The notes: a model not told the origin generated them from the letters alone. Positions 24,964-35,774 are shown, counted from the first letter of the stretch. The stretch: DNA of 49,301 bases from Pseudomonadota bacterium (GCA_021826065.1 JAKADY010000021.1:1-49301); one strand, 5' to 3'. Numbers and translations: made by a program.

Positions 24964-27432
24964 ATGGACCCTCCGCGCCCCGAGCCCCCGTGTACCCTAC
25001 CGCAGATGGCGGACTGGATCCCCGCGCCCGTCTGGCTGTCGGGCCCCGATCTGGGGCGCACCTACTTCAACCGCGCCTGGCTCGAATTCACCGGCCGCAG
25101 CCTGCAACAGGAGTCGGGCGAGGGCTGGCAGCAGGGCGTGCACCCGGAGGACCTGCCCGCCTGCCGTGAGCAGGCCCGTCACGCCGCTGCCCAGCACGCC
25201 CCCCACACCCTCGAATACCGGCTCTGGCACAGCAGTGGGACGTACCGCTGGGTCCTCGATCGCGCCATGCCGCGCATCGGCGCGGATGGCGAGTTCCTGG
25301 GCTACCTCGGCCTGTGCACCGACATCACCGAGCTGAGGCTGGCGCAAGAGGCCCTGGCGGCGAGCGAGGAGGAGTTCCGCAGCCTGGTCACCAACATCCC
25401 GGGCGTGGTCTATCGCTGTGCCCTGGATCGCGCCTGGACGGTGGGCTTCGTGAGTCCCCTGATCGAGACACTGAGCGGGTACCCGCCGGAGGCGTTCAGC
25501 CAGGGCGGGCGCGGTCTGGCCAGTCTCATCCACCCGGAAGAGCGCGACCGGGTGCTCGGCGAGATCCGGCAGCAGCTGCGCGAGCGCGGCAGCTTCGTGG
25601 CCGAATTTCGCATCCTGGACAAGTCCGGGGCGGTGCACTGGGTGCTGGCCAGCGGCCGGGCGCACGGGGGTGCGGGCGGACGCCGGCCGGATCACCTGAG
25701 CGGCGCCCTGTTCGACGTGACCCCCATCAAGGCCGCCGAGGAGCGCCTGCGCCAGACCGCCATCGTCTTCGACAACACCACCGAAGGCATCATGATCACC
25801 GACGCGCAGGGCGCCATCGTCGCGGTGAACCGGGCCTTCAGTGAGATCACGGGCTATGCTGCCGAGGAGGTGCAGGGCAGGAACCCGCGCCTGCTCTCCT
25901 CCGGCCGCCACGACGAGGCCTTCTACAGAGCCATGTGGCAGGCCCTGGAGCAGACCGGACACTGGCGCGGCGAGATCTGGAACCGGCACAAGGAAGGCGA
26001 GGTCATCCCCCTGCTCCAGACCATCAGCGCGGTGCGCGACGAGTCGGGCCGGGTGACGGGCTATGTCGCCATGTTCTCCGACATCAGCCACATCAAGCAG
26101 ACCGAGGCCCGCCTGGAGAATCTGGCCTACCACGACGCCCTCACAGGTCTGCCCAACCGGCTGCTGTTCGACGAGCGCCTGGAGCACGCCATCGAGCAGG
26201 CCGCGCGGCACGGCGAGCGGCTCGCGGTGCTGTACTTCGACCTCGACCACTTCAAACAGCTCAACGACACCCTCGGTCACCAGGTCGGCGACGCCCTGCT
26301 GGAGGCCATCGCCGCGCGTCTCAAGGCAAGGCTGCGCAAATCCGACACCCTATCGCGCCGTGGCGGCGACGAGTTCACCCTGCTGCTGGAGAACCTGCGC
26401 CAACCCGAGCAGGCCGCCAACGTGGCCCGCGACATCCTGCGCCAGCTCGCCAAGCCCTTTCCCCTGCCGGGCGGAGAGACGGTGCAGACCGGCACCAGCA
26501 TCGGCATCAGCCTCTTCCCCGACGACGGCCGCGAGGCGCACACGCTCATCGAACGGGCGGATGCCGCGATGTACGAGGCCAAAGCGGCCGGCGGCGGGCA
26601 ATACCGCTTCTACACCCAGGCGATCACCCAGGCCAGCCGCGAGCGTGCAAAACTGGAGACCCGGCTGCGCGAGGCGGTGCAGGCCGGCCGCCTGCAGCTC
26701 GTCTACCAACCCCTGTATAACCTCGCCGAGGGCCATCTCATCGGCACCGAGGCCCTGCTGCGCTGGTCAGAGCCGGACCTGGGCGAGATCGCCGCCGAGC
26801 GCCTCATCCCCATGGCCGAGGAGCTGGGGCTGATCGCAGCGCTGGGCGATTGGGCCCTGCGCCAGGCCTGTGCCCAGGCCGTATCCTGGGACCGGGCCGG
26901 CCTGCCGCCGCTGCGGATGGCCGTCAACCTCTCACCGCGCCAGCTCCACGCCCCTGGGTTCGCCAACCAGGTGCAGGCCATCCTGGCCGAGACCGGGCTA
27001 CCGGCCGCACGGCTCGACCTCGAACTCACCGAGTCCGCCCTGCTCGCCCTGAAAACGCCCGCCCTGGACGAACTGCGGATCCTGCGCGAGCGCGGCGTGT
27101 GCATCACGGTCGAGGACTTCGGCATGGGTCTGTCGGCCCTCGCCCGCCTGCAAAGCCTGCCTGTCGATCGGTTGAAGATCGACCGCAGTTTCGTGCATAC
27201 CCTGCCGCACGACAACGACGGCATGCGCCTCATCCATCTAATCGTCACCCTGGCGCGTGTCCTGCGACTACAGGTCGTGGCCGAGGGCGTGGAAACCGAG
27301 GCGCAAATGCAGCTGTTACGCGATGAACAGTGCGACCTCGCCCAAGGCTTTCTGCTGTCCAAGCCCGTGCCTCCGGAACGGATTCCGGAGCTCAGCCTGC
27401 AAGCCGGGCGACTGTGCAGCCATGCGATCTGA
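24964..27432 (+). CDS. PAS-GGDEF-EAL cyclic-di-GMP signalling protein
   Basis: This 822-residue, apparently cytoplasmic protein has three PAS/PAC regions (about residues 10-125, 135-255, 265-380), GGDEF (residues 385-550) and EAL (570-810). The cyclase motif RGGDEF (467-471) is intact and is preceded by an RxxD inhibitory site (RKSD). The EAL domain keeps EALLR (E596), NLSPRQ, ELTES, KIDRSF and EGVETE. Loop 6, normally DDFGTGYSS, reads EDFGMGLSA (E717, D718), so phosphodiesterase activity may be weak. The protein likely senses a small ligand or redox state and makes c-di-GMP. Confidence 0.93.
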   Translation: MDPPRPEPPCTLPQMADWIPAPVWLSGPDLGRTYFNRAWLEFTGRSLQQESGEGWQQGVHPEDLPACREQARHAAAQHAPHTLEYRLWHSSGTYRWVLDRAMPRIGADGEFLGYLGLCTDITELRLAQEALAASEEEFRSLVTNIPGVVYRCALDRAWTVGFVSPLIETLSGYPPEAFSQGGRGLASLIHPEERDRVLGEIRQQLRERGSFVAEFRILDKSGAVHWVLASGRAHGGAGGRRPDHLSGALFDVTPIKAAEERLRQTAIVFDNTTEGIMITDAQGAIVAVNRAFSEITGYAAEEVQGRNPRLLSSGRHDEAFYRAMWQALEQTGHWRGEIWNRHKEGEVIPLLQTISAVRDESGRVTGYVAMFSDISHIKQTEARLENLAYHDALTGLPNRLLFDERLEHAIEQAARHGERLAVLYFDLDHFKQLNDTLGHQVGDALLEAIAARLKARLRKSDTLSRRGGDEFTLLLENLRQPEQAANVARDILRQLAKPFPLPGGETVQTGTSIGISLFPDDGREAHTLIERADAAMYEAKAAGGGQYRFYTQAITQASRERAKLETRLREAVQAGRLQLVYQPLYNLAEGHLIGTEALLRWSEPDLGEIAAERLIPMAEELGLIAALGDWALRQACAQAVSWDRAGLPPLRMAVNLSPRQLHAPGFANQVQAILAETGLPAARLDLELTESALLALKTPALDELRILRERGVCITVEDFGMGLSALARLQSLPVDRLKIDRSFVHTLPHDNDGMRLIHLIVTLARVLRLQVVAEGVETEAQMQLLRDEQCDLAQGFLLSKPVPPERIPELSLQAGRLCSHAI

Positions 27433-27459
27433 CCCGGCCTGCCGCGTGACTACCGCCCG

Positions 27460-27706
27460 TCAAGAACGCACCGAAATGCGATAGCGCCGCGGGTCTATAC
27501 CAAGTTTGCGCATGCGTACGCAGGGTGTTGGGATTGATCCCCAGCCGGCGCGCCGCCCCGAAGGGGCCGTCGACGCGGCCGTTGCAGCTGGCCGGGACTG
27601 CCTCGATGTAGCGGCGGTCGTGCTCATCCAAGGTCTCCACGGCCCCGGCCTTGTCCCATTGGGGATTGGTGCCGCTGGTCTTGGACGCCCTTTTGTCAGT
27701 GCCCAT
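27460..27706 (-). pseudogene. C-terminal fragment of a Fis/NtrC-type regulator, frameshifted
   Basis: The minus strand encodes DEHDRRYIEAV..CNGRVDGPFGAARRLGINPNTLR, the helix-turn-helix at the end of sigma54-dependent activators. One base after the next codon the match resumes in another frame with MRKLGIDPRRYRIS and a stop at 27462-27460. The usual sequence is TLRSRMRKLGI, so about two bases have been lost. No receiver or AAA+ domain precedes it; the upstream part (from ATG 27706) is unlike any domain I know. It is a decayed remnant. Confidence 0.65.
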
Positions 27707-27858
27707 GGCCACCCTCAGTGTCAGGCGCATGCAGGAGAGCGCCATGCGTGCCTTGTCGGTCTGGCCACCATCCTGTTGGGTCTGGTCGCCCTGGCCAGTG
27801 TCTTCAACTGAATGGGCCGGACGACTGCGACGGATCGGCGGGACATCCGTACCATCAT
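27707..27858. other. Non-coding stretch between regulator remnant and MITE
   Basis: I see no intact gene here. A short plus-strand hydrophobic reading frame ends at about 27811 (LATILLGLVALASVF), but it has no start signal and its upstream part only antisenses the regulator fragment. Together with the remnant and the MITE this makes the 727-base stretch 27433-28159 free of intact genes. Confidence 0.4.
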
Positions 27859-28094
27859 CCTAAAAACCGCAGTTGACCGCTCTTATGGCTTCGTAACAGC
27901 TCGATGATGCAAGAGATTTTGCCTCCGGTCATCCTGTCCTGGAGGGTGAACACGCTACGCGCCCGCCTTCGGTCTTGTACGCCTGTCTGGCTGCGTTGCT
28001 CCTCCTTGCAGGCAGCCCACCCTGCGGCGGCGTCGCGCCTTGCCAGCCGGTCGTACAAGCCCGCTTTCGGGCGCGTTCAACTGCGGTTTTTAGG
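27859..28094. mobile_element. 236-bp MITE with 18-bp terminal inverted repeats and ATCAT target duplication
   Basis: The ends CCTAAAAACCGCAGTTGA (27859-27876) and its perfect complement (28077-28094) are flanked on both sides by ATCAT (27854-27858, 28095-28099), a 5-bp target duplication. The interior has further complementary segments such as CTTGTACG and CGTACAAG, so it can fold back on itself. Short frames inside it are not credible genes. The family is unknown to me; it is unrelated by sequence to the 11079-11240 element. Confidence 0.85.
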
Positions 28095-28159
28095 ATCATT
28101 TCGAGGCACCGACATACCGACTATGATATCGATCCGTCAGCGGGGGACCACGAACACCC

Positions 28160-28789
28160 ATGGAGACCATCGAGCCCACCACGTATGCACTCAAGGCCTA
28201 CCAGTCCATCCTCGAGAAGCACGGGCACCGACGCGGCGAGATCTACAAGCGCATGCACATCGCGCGCTGCATCATGGGCAGCCTGCCCAAGGGGCTGCCA
28301 CCCAACGTCGCCTATCGCAAAGCCGTCGACGCTGTCCTCCTCACCATGCCGGACGAGGCCGCGGCCGAGACCTGTCGCCTGGTGGCCAGGGACCTGTTCC
28401 CCTTTTACGAACAGGACGTGCCCACCATCGCCGCCATGGCGCAAACCGGGGCCTTCGAGTGCCTGGACGATATCCGCGTGGATTTGCCCCCCCACCGCGA
28501 CCTCGACGACCTCATCAAGATCAGCAAGGGGATGAGCCTCAGCCAGGAGGAGAGCGCGGTGCTCAACGCCTATGCCGAACACATCCTGGCGCAAGGCGTG
28601 GATGCCAAGGTCCTGGAGAACCGCACCACCACCTGCCGGCTCCTGCTGCTGGGACTGCGCGGCCTGCCCCACGACGGTAAACACTACCGCGCGGTGATCG
28701 ACAAGCTCCTGCCCCTGTTCAAGCGAGAAGAGACCCGCGCCTATTTTCTGGTGGTGGCGCGCCAGTTCTATTCTTTCCTCGTGACTTGA
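28160..28789 (+). CDS. Hypothetical protein, function unknown
   Basis: This 209-residue soluble, probably all-helical protein begins METIEPTTYALKAYQSILEKHG. It has no signal peptide, membrane segment or recognised motif. Charged segments such as LFKREETRAYFLVVARQFY and codon use like its neighbours suggest a real gene. It stands alone between a MITE, inserted 65 bases upstream of its ATG, and a tRNA gene on the other strand. No function can be given. Confidence 0.7.
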   Translation: METIEPTTYALKAYQSILEKHGHRRGEIYKRMHIARCIMGSLPKGLPPNVAYRKAVDAVLLTMPDEAAAETCRLVARDLFPFYEQDVPTIAAMAQTGAFECLDDIRVDLPPHRDLDDLIKISKGMSLSQEESAVLNAYAEHILAQGVDAKVLENRTTTCRLLLLGLRGLPHDGKHYRAVIDKLLPLFKREETRAYFLVVARQFYSFLVT

Positions 28790-28853
28790 GCCGGGGACGT
28801 CGGGTTTTCAGTCCGAGGCGCGCGCGCCTGAACACCGGCCGCAATGAGATAAC

Positions 28854-28944
28854 TGGCGGAGAAGGCGGGATTCGAACCCGCGGTACGCTTTAGGCGTACA
28901 CACGATTTCCAGTCGTGCACCTTCGACCACTCGGTCACTTCTCC
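28854..28944 (-). tRNA. tRNA-Ser (anticodon GGA)
   Basis: On the minus strand the acceptor stem GGAGAAG pairs with CTTCTCC, followed by G and an encoded CCA (28856-28854). The anticodon stem-loop reads CACGA-CTGGAAA-TCGTG with anticodon GGA. A long variable arm (GTACGCCTAAAGCGTAC) makes it a class II tRNA, and the T-arm is GCGGGTTCGAATCCCGC. It reads UCC and UCU codons. Confidence 0.97.
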
Positions 28945-28955
28945 GAAGGGGCGGT

Positions 28956-28984
28956 AGGATACACGGGTGCCCCCTTGCCAGCAA
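28956..28984 (-). promoter_or_regulatory. Probable tRNA-Ser promoter
   Basis: Minus strand TTGCTG (28984-28979), a 17-base spacer and TATCCT (28961-28956) lie 11 bases before the tRNA 5' end. Confidence 0.5.
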
Positions 28985-29064
28985 GTTTGCCAGGAGATTT
29001 TGCTTTAGGGCCTGTCTTGTCGGCCCTGGTAACATGGCGGTCTGATCCGGATCGCCCTGCCCCC

Positions 29065-29739
29065 GTGCCCCTACGCCCTGTCCTGCGCGGCCTCGTGTTG
29101 CTCGCCTCCCTCGTGGCGGCCGTCTATCTCTTGCGCGTCGGTGGCCTGACCCTGGATCAGGCCTGGATAGACCGCGAGGTGCGCGGGCGGGGGCTATCCG
29201 GTGAGCTTTTGTACCTCGGTGTGGGGGCGTTGATGACGGCCGTCGGGTTGCCCCGCCAGATCGTCGCCTTTCTCGGCGGTTATGCCTTCGACTGGCTCTT
29301 GGGGACTGCGCTCGCCCTGCTGGCCGCCACGCTGGGCTGTGCGCTCGCCTTCGGCTATGCCCGGTGGCTGGGGCGTGGACTGGTGACCGCGCGCTTTCCC
29401 GGACTCGCCCGCCGGCTGGACGCCTTCCTCAACCGCCAGCCGTTTTTCATGGCCCTGCTCATCCGGCTGCTGCCGGTCGGGCACAATCTGAGCACCAATC
29501 TGGCGGCGGGGGTGTCACGGGTGCGGGCGCTGCCTTTCGTCGCCGGTTCGGCCCTGGGCTATCTGCCGCAGACCCTGGTCTTTGCCCTGGCGGGCAGCGG
29601 CATCAACCTGGACCCCGCCTGGCGCCTGGGCTCGGCCGTTGGCCTGTTCCTCGTCTCGGCGCTGCTGGGGGTGTGGCTCTACCGCCGCTACCGCCAGGCG
29701 GCGGCCATCGAGGCTGAGTTCGAACGCGAGGGGCGATGA
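29065..29739 (+). CDS. VTT-domain (TVP38/TMEM64, DedA-like) membrane protein
   Basis: This 224-residue integral membrane protein has about five helices. The VTT/SNARE-associated signature is seen in the F-G-rich middle (GLPRQIVAFLGGYAFDW) and in RLLPVGHNLSTNLAAGVSRV. Such proteins are linked to lipid scrambling and membrane homeostasis. The GTG at 29065 is preferred because the upstream frame antisenses the tRNA gene. A weak hairpin (AAGCCC-N8-GGGCTT, 29739-29758) lies at the convergent end with htpG. Confidence 0.85.
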   Translation: MPLRPVLRGLVLLASLVAAVYLLRVGGLTLDQAWIDREVRGRGLSGELLYLGVGALMTAVGLPRQIVAFLGGYAFDWLLGTALALLAATLGCALAFGYARWLGRGLVTARFPGLARRLDAFLNRQPFFMALLIRLLPVGHNLSTNLAAGVSRVRALPFVAGSALGYLPQTLVFALAGSGINLDPAWRLGSAVGLFLVSALLGVWLYRRYRQAAAIEAEFEREGR

Positions 29740-29770
29740 AGCCCCTCGCACAGGGCTTGCGGGGGCGGCC

Positions 29771-31630
<1,860 letters not shown>

Positions 31631-31663
31631 GATGGCATATCTCCCCTGGGATGACTGGGGGCA

Positions 31664-31692
31664 TAGATAGGGCGTTTCGGGCCTGCTTCAAG
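31664..31692 (-). promoter_or_regulatory. Sigma32-type heat-shock promoter of htpG
   Basis: On the minus strand CTTGAA (31692-31687) is followed after 14 bases by CCCTATCTA (31672-31664). Compare the sigma32 consensus CTTGAA-N13-17-CCCCATnTA. The predicted transcript start leaves a leader of about 27 bases before the ATG. Confidence 0.75.
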
Positions 31693-31733
31693 GGTGGCCC
31701 GGAGGGCGCGGTCCGGCGCCCCGCACCGCGCGC

Positions 31734-34547
31734 TCAGGCGGCCAACAACAGCCCTGGGCGCGAGGAGGGGCGGCCGATGTAATAGCCTTGGGCGTAGTCG
31801 ACCCCATAGCCCTGCAGCATGTCCAGAGTCTCGCCATCCTCGACGAACTCGGCCACCACTTGTTTGCCGAAGCCATGCACGGCCTCGGTCAACGCCTTGA
31901 CGAAGACCTGGTCGTCGCGGTTGCGCTTGAGCCCGACGACGAAGGAACCGTCGATCTTGACCGAGTCGACCGGCAGTTCCTTGAGATACTGGAATGAGGT
32001 GTAGCCCACCCCGAAGTCGTCCAGGCTGAAGGAGCAACCGAGCTCGCGGTAGCGCTGCATCAGGCGGGCGGCCGATTTGATGTCGGCCAGGGCCGCCGTC
32101 TCGGTGATCTCCAGGATCAGGCGCTCGCCAGGGATGCCGTGTTGCGCCAAGGACTGGCGCAGGGTCTCCAGGGTCTCCTCGTCGTCCAGGCTGCGCCCCG
32201 AGAGGTTGAGGGCCAGACGCAGGCCGGGGACATGCAGGGTGTGACGCATCGCGCGCGTCGCCTCGGCGATCACCCAGCGGTCGAGCCGGCGAATCAGCCC
32301 GGTGGCCTCGGCCACCCCCATGAACTGCCCCGGCATGATGAGCTGGCCATCGTTGCCGCGCAGGCGGATGAGCACCTCCCAATGGCTCACCATACGACCG
32401 TCGAGCTTCAGGATCGGCTGATAATGCAAGACCAGCCGGTGTTCCGTCAGGGCCCGTTCGAGTTCGTCACTCCAGTAGACCCGGCGACCTTTGTCGACCT
32501 GATAGGGGTCGTTGGGCGAGTACAGATGCCAGTTGCCCTCCCCTTTGTGCCGCGCCTGGCTGAGCGCCGTCTCGGCATTGGCGATCAGGCGGTCGGCATG
32601 CCGCCCGGCGTCCTGAGTGAGGGCGATGCCCACGCAACTGGTGAAGCTGTGTTTTGGCAGCCCGAGCGCCGGGCCGATGCCGACCAAGGATTGGTTGAGC
32701 TGGCGGGCGACGACAATGGCCTCGGCCACGCTCATGCCTGGGTAGAAAAAGGCGAATTCGTCGCCGCCCAGACGCGCCGCCAGGGACGGCAGCGGCTCAT
32801 GCGTCATCGCCTTGCGCGCGAACAGGGCGAGCATGTCGTCACCACGCTCATGGCCGCTGACCTCGTTGACCGCGCGGAACTCGTCGATGTCACAGACGAA
32901 CAAGACCCCCTGGCCGTGCATCGACTGCAAGAAGGCGTCCAGCTCGCGCTGAAAGGCGCTGCGACTTAACAGCCCCGTGACCGCGTCGTGATCGATCAAC
33001 ATGGACAGGCGCCGCTCGGCCTGCTTGTGCGCCGTGACATCGAGCCCCACGGAGAGCCGGCGGGTCTGCCCCGCCTCGCCGGCGCCGGTGTAGATCGAAT
33101 GGAACCACACGACCTCGCGTTCGCTGCCGTCCGGTCGCTGAAAGTGCCCCTCGCTGTGGACGATCTCACCGGGCTCCAGCCGCTCTAGCAAGTCACGCTG
33201 CGCCACACGCTGCTCGGGACTGAAAAAACCCTCGATGAAACCGAGTCTGTACAGTTCCGACGGGTCGTGCCCACAGACCTGTATGGCGTGGGCATTGGCC
33301 AGTTGTATGTGACCGTCCGCCGTATGGGTCACGATCAGTGCCGGCGCGGTGTCCAGCAGACTCGAGGCGAAATCCCGCTCACGCTGGAGCTCTTCCGCTT
33401 GGTTGCGGAGTTGTTCGAGCTGGCGGTGGGTGAGCTGGTCAAGTGACTCCAGGGTGTCGGCCAAGCCCCTGGCGAGGCTGCCGAGCTCGTCGACCTCGTC
33501 CTGGATGCGGCCCGACACCCGTGGCAACGCACGGCGCAGCTCGTCGTAGCGTTTCTCACCCAATAGGGGCAGGGCCGTGGCCATCCGCCGAAAACGGCGC
33601 ATGGGCGGCAGCAGCGCGAAATACAGGAGGGCGACGGCAAGGCCGAGGATGATCAAGCCCCAGGTCAGGTTGTCACGCAGACTGGCGCGGACGGCGAGCG
33701 TCTGGCGGGTGATGTCCTCGATCACGAGGAAGCGGGGCTGGCTGTCCCAGTCCGCAGGAAGGGTCATAGGTAGCTCGACGATACGGTGGGTCTTGCCCGC
33801 ATGCTGGGCGAGAAACCCGGACTCGCTGCGCTGCCCGGGTTTCAGGCCGAGCAGGATGTCGCGCAGGGCGGGGGGGCCGCTGACCGTGACTAGTCGGGCC
33901 TGGAAGGCGGCCAGATCGGGGCGTGCCGTTGCGGCTTGGGGCGTCAGGACGGCGAGCTCGGCATTTGCCAGCCGCCGGAAGGCGAGGATGGTATCTTGCA
34001 GGCCTGCGCTCAAGACGACAGCGCCGGCGAAACGGCCGCGCTCGACCACGGGAATCGCCGCGTAGTGCAGGCATTGATCCCGGCAGGCCAGCCGGTCGAT
34101 CGCCATCTCTTCGCGGCCGCTACGTTGGGCGAGATCGCGCACGATGGCCTCGTCCGCCCCTTGCCCCCATGTGGCCAGGCGTTCGCCCCGTGCGTCAATG
34201 AAATGGATGGTCTCCAGGCTGGTCCCCAGGTGCAACTCCGACCACAGGGCCTCGAATGCCCCCTGCAGGTTGGGGCCTTCGCCGCGCACCAGGCTCCGCC
34301 GGATGTCGCCAACGCTCACGAGCATCCCCGCCAACGTCTGCATGCGTACGAAATCGTCGGCGAAGAGTGTGGCGAGCACCTCCGCCTGCCGCGCCCGGGT
34401 GATGGCCTCTTGTTGCGCGTAACCGCGGATCAGGCGATCGTGCTGCTGCCAGGCGAAGGCACCAGCCATCAGCATCATCACCAGCGTAGAGACCAAGATG
34501 ACCTGCCAGCGCAGGCTCAAGATGCAGGGCTTGGCATGGCGGCTCAT
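31734..34547 (-). CDS. Membrane sensor with PAS, GGDEF and EAL domains
   Basis: This 937-residue protein has a membrane helix (about 14-32), a periplasmic sensor region (35-310), a second helix (about 315-335), a HAMP-like linker, PAS (400-515), GGDEF (530-690) and EAL (700-930). The cyclase motif LGGDEF is intact, but no RxxD inhibitory site precedes it. EAL reads EVLIR; the other catalytic motifs (NLSGRS, EITET, DDFGVGYTS, KIDGSF, EFVEDGE) are complete, so phosphodiesterase activity is plausible. It is the last gene of an operon with a porin-like protein (9-base gap) and a binding protein, which may supply its signal. Confidence 0.92.
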   Translation of the reverse strand: MSRHAKPCILSLRWQVILVSTLVMMLMAGAFAWQQHDRLIRGYAQQEAITRARQAEVLATLFADDFVRMQTLAGMLVSVGDIRRSLVRGEGPNLQGAFEALWSELHLGTSLETIHFIDARGERLATWGQGADEAIVRDLAQRSGREEMAIDRLACRDQCLHYAAIPVVERGRFAGAVVLSAGLQDTILAFRRLANAELAVLTPQAATARPDLAAFQARLVTVSGPPALRDILLGLKPGQRSESGFLAQHAGKTHRIVELPMTLPADWDSQPRFLVIEDITRQTLAVRASLRDNLTWGLIILGLAVALLYFALLPPMRRFRRMATALPLLGEKRYDELRRALPRVSGRIQDEVDELGSLARGLADTLESLDQLTHRQLEQLRNQAEELQRERDFASSLLDTAPALIVTHTADGHIQLANAHAIQVCGHDPSELYRLGFIEGFFSPEQRVAQRDLLERLEPGEIVHSEGHFQRPDGSEREVVWFHSIYTGAGEAGQTRRLSVGLDVTAHKQAERRLSMLIDHDAVTGLLSRSAFQRELDAFLQSMHGQGVLFVCDIDEFRAVNEVSGHERGDDMLALFARKAMTHEPLPSLAARLGGDEFAFFYPGMSVAEAIVVARQLNQSLVGIGPALGLPKHSFTSCVGIALTQDAGRHADRLIANAETALSQARHKGEGNWHLYSPNDPYQVDKGRRVYWSDELERALTEHRLVLHYQPILKLDGRMVSHWEVLIRLRGNDGQLIMPGQFMGVAEATGLIRRLDRWVIAEATRAMRHTLHVPGLRLALNLSGRSLDDEETLETLRQSLAQHGIPGERLILEITETAALADIKSAARLMQRYRELGCSFSLDDFGVGYTSFQYLKELPVDSVKIDGSFVVGLKRNRDDQVFVKALTEAVHGFGKQVVAEFVEDGETLDMLQGYGVDYAQGYYIGRPSSRPGLLLAA

Positions 34548-34556
34548 GAGCTGCTC

Positions 34557-35774
34557 TCAGAAACGATAGGCCGCTTGTAGCAGCAGCAGATTCCAGCCCT
34601 TTTCCGGCAGGCCAGGCAGGTGGTCCACACGGGCAAGACCGGCCGCACCCCTGACACGATGGGCCTCCAGCGACAGGGACCAGCCCGGCGTCGGATCATG
34701 GCGGAGCCCAACGGTGATGTCCTCGGCGTAGAGGAGGTGTCCCGGTAGTGGCATGCCCGCGGCGGCTGTTAGAGCCTCGAATTGCTTGCCCCGCCGGTCG
34801 CCCTTGCTGACATACAGGGCGTCATAACGGGCGTAGGCCTGCCAGCGCGGCTCGAAACGCCAGGTTGCCTGCACATAATAGGCTTGGGTAGTGTTGTCCG
34901 AGAGGATGAACATGGGCCCGTGATCCCGGTATTTAACCGCGATCTCGGTGTACTCCGCGGCGAATGTCCAGGTCTCCCGGTTGTGCTCGAGGGAGAGCAC
35001 GATGGGACGGTAGTGCGTCGTGCCAGGCTGCAAAGGATCGATGCCCGCGGGTGCGTAACGCATGGCCATGTCGCCCAGCGAGACGCCCAGACGCCAGCGT
35101 TCGTGATCGAGCTCCAACATTGCCTGCCCGAGCCAGGAGGTCCGGCCTTTCAGGCGTCCGGGCATGTCCATCAGGAAATTGACGTACTCCACCTCTGTGG
35201 CGCTCACCTCGGGCTTCAGCACACTTGCCTGCCAATTCAGGGTGCCGAGCGGCCCGTTGTGCTCTCCATATAGGGAGACGCCCGGTGCCGCCAGCATGAA
35301 ATCGCGTATCCGGTCCCAGTAGATCGACTGCGGCATCAGGATGCCCGGGCGGGTATGCGCCACGTCGCGTGTGGTGTTGTATAGACCGTAAGAGTTTTTG
35401 ATCTTGCCGAGCTGGATGCCCAGCCGGTTGTCGCCGGTAAGCAGGGTGCGATCGACGAAGCCATAGTCGAGCCGCAGATCGCCATCGTCCGTGCGGCCTG
35501 CCCAACGCATGAGCCCTTGGGCGGAGAGCAGCCAGTCCGGGTCTGGCCGCCAGGACACGTTGGCCCCCAGCTCACGCAGCTCGAAGGCCCAGCCATCGCT
35601 GCTGTTCCCACCGACATTGTTGCGATTGGTCAGGGCCGCGGCCTGGCTCAGGAAGCCATGCACCTGCAATGCCTCATTCAGTTCGAATGCCAGGACCTGC
35701 CCTGACCACCCTAGCAGCAGGCTGCCGAACAGGCACAGCCGCCTAGTCGACCGTGATGATGCGTACCGGATCAT
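34557..35774 (-). CDS. Porin-like outer-membrane protein
   Basis: This 405-residue protein has a signal peptide (cleavage near QVLA, about residue 29), alternating amphipathic beta strands and a terminal phenylalanine (LLLQAAYRF). It is probably a beta-barrel of about 16 strands. Its first 32 bases overlap the end of the upstream binding-protein gene, and the GGDEF-EAL gene follows after 9 bases. Solute specificity cannot be told; the family is seen beside phosphate-binding-like proteins and c-di-GMP sensors. Confidence 0.8.
   Translation of the reverse strand: MIRYASSRSTRRLCLFGSLLLGWSGQVLAFELNEALQVHGFLSQAAALTNRNNVGGNSSDGWAFELRELGANVSWRPDPDWLLSAQGLMRWAGRTDDGDLRLDYGFVDRTLLTGDNRLGIQLGKIKNSYGLYNTTRDVAHTRPGILMPQSIYWDRIRDFMLAAPGVSLYGEHNGPLGTLNWQASVLKPEVSATEVEYVNFLMDMPGRLKGRTSWLGQAMLELDHERWRLGVSLGDMAMRYAPAGIDPLQPGTTHYRPIVLSLEHNRETWTFAAEYTEIAVKYRDHGPMFILSDNTTQAYYVQATWRFEPRWQAYARYDALYVSKGDRRGKQFEALTAAAGMPLPGHLLYAEDITVGLRHDPTPGWSLSLEAHRVRGAAGLARVDHLPGLPEKGWNLLLLQAAYRF

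Noticed and set aside
27720-27811. Hydrophobic plus-strand peptide (LATILLGLVALASVF)
   Set aside because: It looks like one membrane helix but lacks a start codon in a sensible place; its upstream part is antisense to the regulator fragment.
27903-28540. Short plus-strand frames crossing the MITE and the orphan gene
   Set aside because: They translate MITE inverted-repeat sequence and then run out of frame through the orphan gene; no ribosome-binding site.
28816-28829. Terminator after tRNA-Ser (palindrome AGGCGCGCGCGCCT)
   Set aside because: The palindrome is perfect but has no loop and no T-run on the minus strand, so it cannot be claimed as an intrinsic terminator.
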